NCBI GenBank assembly: GCA_028751875.1
Contig: CM054144.1
Span: 15,773,302 to 15,837,301 of the forward strand
Source of the DNA: Rapana venosa
Lineage: Eukaryota > Mollusca > Gastropoda > Neogastropoda > Muricidae
Length of the DNA: 64,000 bases
Direction of reading: 5' to 3'
Part shown: positions 56,578-64,000 of the stretch, in pieces
How the letters are laid out: each line of letters opens with the position of its first letter
Numbering within the stretch: position 1 is the stretch's first letter
Made by a program: the position numbers and the translations under genes
Notes under the pieces: model-generated
Told to the model about the DNA's origin: nothing
Databases searched by the model: none
What the model saw: the letters and a program-made list of their open reading frames with translations, nothing else

Positions 56578-58828
56578 CTGTTGACACAAAAGTTATATAT
56601 CTTTAACAAGTTTAAACAATGTTGTTGATTTCAGTGCTTTTATTCATTTTTATAGCCCTGCCAACCACAGAGGCCATAATTATCAGGGCTGTCACCCTGT
56701 AAAAATGTATTCAGATGAAAACTGTGCAACTATATATCAAAATAAAAACAAAGATTTAAATACCAGGAAAGAGGGAAGTATAGCCTAGTGGTTTGAGCAT
56801 TGCGCTTGTGATCTGAGGTCTGGGTTCGAGCCACCACAGAGGTACTTGTTCAAGGGTATTTTCCCTCCGAAGTTGACATCAGTGCAGACTCCACTCGATA
56901 AAGTCCTTTGGATGAGACTTTAAATCGAGGTCCCATGTGCAAGCGCACACAGAGAACATCCATGCACAGATGTTAAAACCTTTTCTTCCTTTCGAATAAA
57001 TAGGTCATTTCATGCCTTAGGTATAGATGAGAATTTTTTTTTTAAAGCATGCATACTGCCTGACTTATACTGGCGTCATGTTTAGACATTTTCCCCAAGT
57101 CAGAATCTGGATTATGTGGCTACCAAAATGGTGGGCGAAACAGTCCCACACCAAAAATCTCATCATTGGAGCACTTTGGAACTCAAACTGAGGTGAAAAA
57201 AGTGGAAAGAATGATGATATGATTGTAAGAAGGTATTTTCCTTTAGTTTTAAAATTTTTTAAAATTATTATCCCAGAATAAAAGTTCCACCAAACTGCAG
57301 TGCTCTGAGATGACTCCCCAGCTGCGGTTTGCTTTTGAACACCCAGATTCAAACCAACCATTGTTGGCTGTCATTCTTTCTCTGTTTCTGGTCCATCCAC
57401 CTGGAATTACCTTCCTCTCTCCCTTTGCCAAAAAACCTACATTTGATATTTTACAATTCATCCTCAAAATGCACTTATTTCCTACCTGAGATTTTCTCAC
57501 ATATATGTAGATATCTATATATATATATATATATTATAATCTGTCCCTACTTTTCAACAGCCACCATCATCTCGACCACCCTGCCTAAGTGTGTTGCTTG
57601 TGTGTGTATGTGTATGGGTGAGAGAAAGAGAGTACAATTATTTATCTGTTAAACCTATTATTTGTGGGCAGTTGCATGCATGTAATTACTGTCAATAATT
57701 TGAATGCAAGTGCTTTGATTTGTTTACTTTTACAAGATTCAGCATAATAAATTCCGTACAATGATACATTGTTGATTATCATTATAAAGGTAATAGAAAA
57801 AAGATATGGAGTCGATAGCTACTTATTTAGTTATTAACATAGGTAGCAAAAGTAACCACAACCCAACCTCTGCAGGAAATCAAAATAATTTCTTAGAAAT
57901 CTGATTGTTATACTAAAGACCTAATGTAATGGACCCATGAAAGAAGACCACAGAACACCTGGCATCAACAAGTGGCCATCCATCCTTCACCATTGTGGCA
58001 TATGGCATATGCTGATAAGAAGGCTTATATTAAGTTTTAACACTTTTGTCAATTCATATAAAAAAATATAAGTACATGTTAAAAAATATTTAAACTTGTA
58101 CATGTCCTGACAAATAATCTGAGGCAGTTCTGACCTGTTTGGTGTGTAGCTTTCATCTGATTTGTAGTCAGCATATATACAGACGTCATGTATTGTTGTT
58201 TTTCGATGAAACTGAACATTAACCAGGTGAGGCTGGGGACCATCAGACTGCCAGTATGTGTCGTGTGATTCATCACGCAGCTGATCCACACCAAATCCTG
58301 AAAATGATGTAATCAGTCAGTCCATCATCAGTAATACTAAATGACTACACCTTTATACTTTTCAGCCAAAGAAAAAAACACACCATGTTCTTCACTCTAG
58401 ACCAAAGCACTTAAACAGCGTTAAAGTGAACATGAAGGCAATTGGTGGAGGGGAGTGCTTTTATTTTTAATTTTATGGTGATACTTTAGTGTATTAGAAA
58501 AACGATTTCTTTGGATGTATGTCCATGCACATGGTGACATACCCACGCCCTTTACACAGAGTCTGTCGTGTGGGCACACGCACCCACACGTCTGATAGCA
58601 ACAAAGCAAGTATTTCAAATGACTTTGACAACATAAATTCCCAAGAGTTAAAATTTATTCAAGCTAATGCCAGTAATGGTTAAAATACATTTATAATACT
58701 AGTTAATAGTCACCTGGTTTACAAGACGACAAAGACCACACAGCTTGATTTCCAACTTCTCTAAGCTTTCCGTCTTTTTCGTCTTTAAAAATGTCTACAT
58801 CTTGGTTTCCAGACATTTTCGTTGCCAT
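56292..58828 (-). CDS. ANAPC10: ANAPC10 (APC10/DOC1), anaphase-promoting complex subunit, complete
   Basis: Substrate-recognition co-receptor of the APC/C ubiquitin ligase; with Cdc20/Cdh1 it binds D-box degrons. Coding exons 58714-58828, 58135-58297 and 56292-56577, GT-AG and in phase, give 187 aa (human 185). Match along the whole length: REVGNQAVWSLSSCKPGFGV (human REIGSQAVWSLSSCKPGFGV), DTYWQSDGPQPHLVNVQF, CIYADYKSDESYTPNR, LELSEPSGWVCVPL and NHQNGRDTHIRRIKV; this is the DOC jelly-roll domain. The C-terminus ends in Leu-Arg where the human protein ends in Ile-Arg, the tail that docks on TPR subunits. Divergent from PLRG1 with 610 bp between start codons. The stop is tail to tail with the Scm3/HJURP-like gene about 6.5 kb away. 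Confidence 0.96.
56775..57190 (+). repeat. SINE with long alternative tail, in ANAPC10 intron 2
   Basis: Head 'cctagtggtttgagcattgc', box B 'gggttcgagcc', body 'gatgagactttaaatcgagg', then 'catgtttagacattttcccc', 'aaatggtgggcgaaac' and 'aatctcatcattgg'. This shows the alternative 3' end in full. Confidence 0.8.
58135..58297 (-). CDS. ANAPC10: ANAPC10 exon 2
   Basis: Acceptor ttttcag, donor acag|gtcaga. Encodes FGVDQLRDESHDTYWQSDGP to SDESYTPNR. Confidence 0.95.
58714..58828 (-). CDS. ANAPC10: ANAPC10 exon 1
   Basis: ATG at 58828 (MATKMSGNQDVDIF..), donor ccag|gtgact. A second in-frame Met is at residue 5; the first is chosen as the most upstream. Confidence 0.9.
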
Positions 58829-59438
58829 TTTACAATATTTTTGTGACAGTACTTGCTCTTGGAAAATCTTCTTCAGTGTTTGAACTGTACGGGCTTAATC
58901 TCTATTTAGCATGATTCCTATTTGGGCAAAGGCCTTGAAGAGTATACTTACAGTTGATAAGCGATGTTTATCTGGCAACACACACACAAACGCACACGCG
59001 CGCGCGCGCACGCGCCATGTATCGGCATGCGTGTAACATTATGAGACTGGAAATTGGCCCTGTTCCCATCGATGTGACTGGCCCCTGTCAGGAATAACGA
59101 GCTTCTTGCTGATATTTTAATAATATTACCTGTGAGCTAATGAAACTCTCATGTGTTTGAATATGCGTGCATGCAGGCGTTCATGCAAACACACACACAC
59201 ACACACACACACACGCTCCTGTGAGTGTGTGTGTGTGATTTCAAAATGAAACAGTTGTCAGGAAAGCAACTTTTGTTGTTGTTGTTGCGTGGCTGCTGAA
59301 TACATATTTTGGGGCTGTTTATTTCCTCGACTCCAAACAGTAAAGATCCAGACCATTCTCAAACGGGCTGTTTAGAAAAATCGTGGCTTTACCGATAGCG
59401 TTTTGTTGCTTGTGTCAAATACTGAAGAGAATTGGATA
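58829..59438. promoter_or_regulatory. Bidirectional promoter region ANAPC10 / PLRG1
   Basis: 610 bp between divergent start codons. Contains an alternating CG/CA purine-pyrimidine tract (about 58980-59020, including 'cgcgcgcgcgcacgcg') that could form Z-DNA, and (CA)n/(GT)n near 59191-59238. No clear TATA box. Promoter role inferred from layout. Confidence 0.55.
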
Positions 59439-59462
59439 ATGGAATCATCCAAAGCATTAGAG
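59439..59462 (+). CDS. PLRG1: PLRG1 exon 1 (8 codons)
   Basis: MESSKALE, then donor gag|gtaagc in phase 0, followed by a 2.55-kb intron full of microsatellites. Confidence 0.85.
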
Positions 59463-59677
59463 GTAAGCGAGCATACTGTCATGACACCTTTTTTCAATGA
59501 TTGGTTTATCTTTTCTTCCGTTTAATCTGCGTCTTGAGCGTATATATATAGTTTCACGCTTGCCTTGTTTCTTTAGCATCATAACTGTGTACAGATTCCT
59601 AGAACGTGTACTTTTACTTAGTGTAGACCTAGGCCTATAGATACAATACTTACACACGTATGCACGAACACACAACA

Positions 59678-59751
<74 letters not shown>

Positions 59752-59763
59752 AGTCACACACAC

Positions 59764-59799
<36 letters not shown>

Positions 59800-59804
59800 A
59801 CACA

Positions 59805-59849
<45 letters not shown>

Positions 59850-60983
59850 GGAATCACATTATTTTGTCTAATATCACTTAAAATAAAGAAGAACACACAG
59901 AGTGAAAAACACAAACACACACCCACACCCATGCAGGTCCTTTGTAATTATGTAAATCCAGTTTAGTTACTGTGTACTATTATTGATATTATTCATGATA
60001 TTAAGAATATATATGTGACATAACACTAACACAGTGAGTGAGTAACAGTCCAGATTCTGATCCAGCACCACATATATTTATAAATTTTCCTATTTTGAAG
60101 TACCTCATGGCACAACCTTTCACTGTTTTAGTTTCAGTCACTTGCTGTCATTTACCTCTACTGCCTTGATTGTGATTTTTGCTTTCTGGAAGATCCTGTG
60201 CTCTCCTATCAGCTGACGAACTTGATTTTAAAAGTGATGTTTCCTGGGATATCTATTTATATAAAAATTTTAATATATGATATCAAAACACAGTGCTAAC
60301 TGACGTTATGACCAGTAACTGAGTTAGCATACTTACACTGTTACAGTTACTGTCATATAGGAATTGGATACTTTGTACTCAGTAGGGTTGACAAATTGAT
60401 ATTATAATATAGAGAGACTTGCTTGAGCTGTACCAGTGCATGTTCATTAATTTTTGAAACCTTGAAAACTCTTGTTCTTAGATGAAAGATTATCACTGTC
60501 TACAAATTATGAATAAATTACTTGAGTTGATACTTGACAGCTTCTATAACTAAATAAGCTGTCAGGCAACCATGAACCATTTTCAAGCAATGTGGTGAAG
60601 GTAGCTTGTGACTTGTGACTCGGCTCTCAAGTGTCATAATCACAGTTTAAGAAGGAGGGTGGTTACAGATTTTTGCCTGCCAACAAGTTAATCAGTTCTG
60701 GGTTTGATTCCCAGCCTTGCCTTTGCAAAGTTTTTTTCCCAGTTTGATGAAACTATAAACTGAGGTCCCATGTGTGAACACATGCACTGATGCAGAACAT
60801 CTTGCAGCATGTTATAAACTCGCTCCACCTTTTAGAATCTTGAGTAGGCCATTGTGTACCAATAGGAATGAATGACACACACACACACACACAAAGCAGC
60901 ATGCACACAGGTGTCGTGTTTAGATACTATCCCCGCTGTCAAAAAATGGCTACCTAAATGGTGGTGGTGGGAACGATTGCACT

Positions 60984-61037
<54 letters not shown>

Positions 61038-61417
61038 AATAAATATATATCTTAATAAATATATAATTTATATATATATCTTATAAGTTTTATATATATA
61101 TATATATAATTTATGTAAATTTATAAATCTCACCATTGGTGAACCTGAGAGTTCTAGTTCTAGCCAAGGAACAACTGTTTCACAGCTGTCAGTTTCCCCC
61201 ACTTTCAGCTGCTCTCAGTTGCTATTCATTCTATCCCATCCCAGCCCAGCTGGTGCTAATTATAGCAGGAACTGACCACACTTGGACTAGGTAAACAGAA
61301 GGGCATGCTAAATTTAGCTATCTTGACTGTGATGTTGGATTTGCACGCTGTGTTTTGTGTTTATAACATATATATATAAATCTGTTTATAAGTCTGTTTA
61401 TTTAGTCATGAGTTCAA

Positions 61418-61464
<47 letters not shown>

Positions 61465-63703
61465 TATATTATTATACTATATGATAGTGGGATCATTCCA
61501 TCAGTTCCGAAATGTTAAATTGAGAAATTATATGATCAAGAACAACTTTTGCTCAGTGATTGTTCTGAGGGGAGAGATAAATGTTCCAGGTATTGAGGTA
61601 GTGCAGTAATCATTTGCTGGATGGCTAGTAAATCACCACATCATGTCCACAAATCTGAAACTCATTCCCTCTCTTTGAGCACATCCTTCAGAGGTGCATG
61701 CTATTCAGTGACCTGAGGAAGACTGTGTGGCCGAACAGAGATGGCCTTGCAAACTAAGCTGTACGGCCCACAAGAGGAGCTGGAAAGGGCTTGTCATTAT
61801 TTCTCCCAAACACATCTGATGGTGTAAAAAGTGAATGAGAGAAGAAGAAGTTGCTGGATAAGAAGACATGGACATTTTATTTGTTTAGTTAGCGCACAAG
61901 GTGATTTTCTCCCCTCATGTTATGAATCATATGATGCTGTTTAACTACAGTTTGACTTGTAGTAGCACTTGTACTTTAAACAATTTGAGCATAGTATGTG
62001 ATGTGTGTTGCAGGATGTACAGAAGCACTCGGTGCACACTTTGGTGTTCCGCTCATTGAAACGTACCCATGACATGTTTTTGTCTGACCAGGGATCTTTG
62101 CCATTACGAGATGAGAAGAGGTATGGACAGAAAGAATTTTAAATGTGATGCTATTTAAAGGAATTCGGGTTTTTGCCTCCTTTTTAAAGGTTTCTGAAGT
62201 AACATGGGTTGAATCAATGACTATGATAGAAAAAACCTGAATCAGCTGTCTTTTGGTAGTGAGATGACTGCAATCATATGTATAACAGTGAGTGGGCACT
62301 GGAGAAAACAGCAACAGTTTGTAATGTATGAATGACAATGAATTTATTCTAATATTAGTAATAATACAAACGTTCAAAGTGAATTTACCTGAATCCATGA
62401 GTGAAAGTCATTCACTGATTCAGGAGTGTGTAAAATTTGAGCACTGATAGTCTGTATTTCAAACTATAACTAGTATTTTATGTCATTTTGTAGATTTACT
62501 GGTTTTTTTTCATCCATTGTATTTTGCAGTGAAGAACTAAGGAGAAAGGTAAAAGTTGACGATGAGTATGGCCCAGTGAAAGAAGACCGTGTCAAGTCTG
62601 GAGTACCAGTTCAACACAATGGCCAAGGTGAGTGGTACTGGTCACTTCTGTAATACATAATGCATGCATACAGTATGAAGTATTGAAAATGATCAGGCTA
62701 ATGTGGGAAAAGATAATGTGTTTTCAATATTCTAAACTCTTCATGGACCATTTTTAAAAATCCCAAAGCCAAAACTTGCTTTTGTCTTTGCACAAGGATT
62801 CCTCTCTTCAAATGTGACAGCACAGGTGCTGGGGTGTTTCCTGTTTTTGTTATCACAACTGAATATGAATTTGTATGCTCTGTGCAGATAGAACTCTGTA
62901 TAATGTGCTATATTTTGTTTGTGTGCACATGTGTCATACATGCTGAAATGGGGGTCACTTGCAGGTGCACAAGACTGTGTACATGTATGCGTATTACATA
63001 TTCTATTTCTGCACAGTTCAAGAGCTGGATGGGGTTCCACAGAACGAAGGAGGGGGCACAGGACTGGAACTAGTTCCTGCCAGGTAAACTCTCCTTATGG
63101 TGTCAGTTTGCTTGCTTTGTCCTGTCTGACAGATTTGCATACATATGCATATGATAGGAGGTTTTTGTTGTTGTTTTTATGAGGTGTTTACAAAAATTTG
63201 GGGGATTAATTGGTCATTTTTACCTTGGACAGATGGACAGTAATTTTGGGACTGGATTGAAAAATATGTGAATGTGTTTGCACTGATATGTAATCTTCAT
63301 AGTGTTTGATGTTTGTTTTTGTATTTTATAAAGTGCCTGTGATTGGAAGTGTGTGTGTGAGTGTGTGTACATGTGCATGCATTTCTCGTGTGCATATGAA
63401 TAACTCTTAGTTCAGTGCCCCATCGACCTTTCACAGATGTAAGGGGAAAGAAGAAGTTTTGAATTAGGATTGTGGGGTTTGTAGTTTTCTTCTTTTGGAT
63501 AATTCTTGAAAATCAACAGATTTTTGAAAAGATTGGAAGTGTTGCTACACCATTCCCCCAAAGTGCCAACATGTGAAAACATGCTTTTGAGAATATGAAG
63601 AAGCCGTTACCATCTTGTATTTTATGCATACCATCTGTGTAATTGTTGTTACAGATTACAGAGTGGTGGAATGCGTCAATCTAAAGATTCTTCTGGGTCC
63701 AGG
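59439..63703 (+). CDS. PLRG1: PLRG1 (pleiotropic regulator 1), N-terminal exons, cut by window end
   Basis: Spliceosomal WD40 protein of the CDC5L/Prp19 complex. Exons seen: 59439-59462, 62014-62120, 62530-62627, 63017-63083 and 63655-63703, all GT-AG and in phase (115 residues). Diagnostic N-terminus: [20 protein letters not shown] followed by MF, against human [20 protein letters not shown]; exon 3 keeps [14 protein letters not shown] (human KLRNEYGPV region). Exons 4-5 are Gly/Ser-rich linker with little conservation. The seven WD40 repeats would lie past 64000. Confidence 0.92.
59655..59846. repeat. (CA)n microsatellite with interruptions
   Basis: About 190 bp of CA dinucleotides broken by short GT-containing variants, in PLRG1 intron 1. 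Confidence 0.95.
60650..61190 (+). repeat. SINE with long tail, split by (AT)n expansion
   Basis: Box B 'gggtttgattccc', body 'aaactataaactgaggtccc', 'gagtaggccattgtgtacc', 'aaatggtggtggtggg', then (AT)n at about 60987-61110 and the SINE end 'aatctcaccattggtgaacc'. The microsatellite grew inside the SINE. Confidence 0.75.
61190..62013. other. PLRG1 intron 1 remainder
   Basis: Includes another (AT)n run at about 61420-61480. No coding sequence seen. Confidence 0.6.
62014..62120 (+). CDS. PLRG1: PLRG1 exon 2 (signature N-terminus)
   Basis: Acceptor ttgcag, donor agag|gtatgg. Encodes [20 protein letters not shown] and [15 protein letters not shown]. Confidence 0.95.
62530..62627 (+). CDS. PLRG1: PLRG1 exon 3
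   Basis: Acceptor tttgcag, donor caag|gtgagt. Encodes [20 protein letters not shown] and [12 protein letters not shown]. Confidence 0.9.
63017..63083 (+). CDS. PLRG1: PLRG1 exon 4
   Basis: Acceptor gcacag, donor ccag|gtaaac. Encodes [20 protein letters not shown]; in phase, weakly conserved linker. Confidence 0.75.
63655..63703 (+). CDS. PLRG1: PLRG1 exon 5
   Basis: Acceptor ttacag, donor agg|gtatgt. Encodes [16 protein letters not shown]; chosen by splice signals and phase. Confidence 0.7.
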
Positions 63704-64000
63704 GTATGTTCAAGGAGTACAATACATTTCAGTTAATCTGACATAATTTGCCATGTTTGAAAGCATTTTGCAATGACATTTTACCTATATTGACATATAT
63801 GAAAAGAAAAAAGTTTCTTGATCATTGTCTGTATCCATATATATGTCATCAAATGTTTTCATTTGAAAGAAAACTCAGTAGTGTTTAAGTTTATAATTAA
63901 AACCCCAAAAATATATATATGTATGTACTTGTAATCAGTTGAATATCGCTTGCAAACTACAATTGCTGCCTGCATAAGTAGTCTCACTCCAGATAACGCT

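Noticed and set aside
59618..59932. Cys/Val-repeat open frames
   Set aside because: Direct translation of the (CA)n/(GT)n microsatellite.

Overview
The window is animal nuclear DNA: spliced genes with GT-AG introns, dense tRNA-derived SINEs, endonuclease/RT LINE fragments, (CA)n and (AT)n microsatellites and no prokaryotic gene packing. The repeat types and the protein sequences suggest a lophotrochozoan, probably a gastropod mollusc. That is inference; no marker gene fixes the species.

Four protein-coding loci can be built exon by exon. (1) MAT2B, the regulatory beta subunit of methionine adenosyltransferase (minus strand, 27549-34480, five coding exons, 298 aa, complete). (2) Divergent from it, a plus-strand gene at 35414-49768 whose first three exons encode a clear Scm3/HJURP-type CENP-A chaperone motif and whose last exon is a huge, disordered, S/T-P-rich tail (about 1.5 k residues in all). 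(3) ANAPC10/DOC1 of the anaphase-promoting complex (minus strand, 56292-58828, three exons, 187 aa, complete). (4) Divergent from it, the 5' part of PLRG1, a spliceosomal WD40 protein (plus strand, from 59439, cut by the window end before the WD40 repeats). Two of the four (Scm3/HJURP-like and ANAPC10) act in chromosome segregation and lie tail to tail.

The left third is abnormal. Positions 1 to about 7200 repeat about 31260-38280, covering MAT2B exons 1-2 and exons 1-2 of the Scm3/HJURP-like gene. Positions about 9100-10140 repeat pieces of 41000-43960. This looks like a second, structurally different haplotype retained next to the first, or a false duplication. Two blocks (about 2640-4490 and 8640-22600) are visibly degraded: mixed sequence is smeared into homopolymers, so genes and transposons there can be recognised but are broken in every frame. 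In the degraded block I recognise two LINEs, a SINE and a possible DIRS/gypsy-type RT relic; much of the rest cannot be assigned.

The introns of the Scm3/HJURP-like gene hold several notable structures: a 72-nt in-frame candidate cassette exon in the middle of the histone-binding motif, a 137-bp higher-order tandem repeat that multiplies an exon end with its 5' splice site, a 1.58-kb terminal-inverted-repeat element absent from the left copy, and a TTAA-flanked piggyBac-like MITE. The start codon overlaps the stop of a 10-codon upstream ORF.
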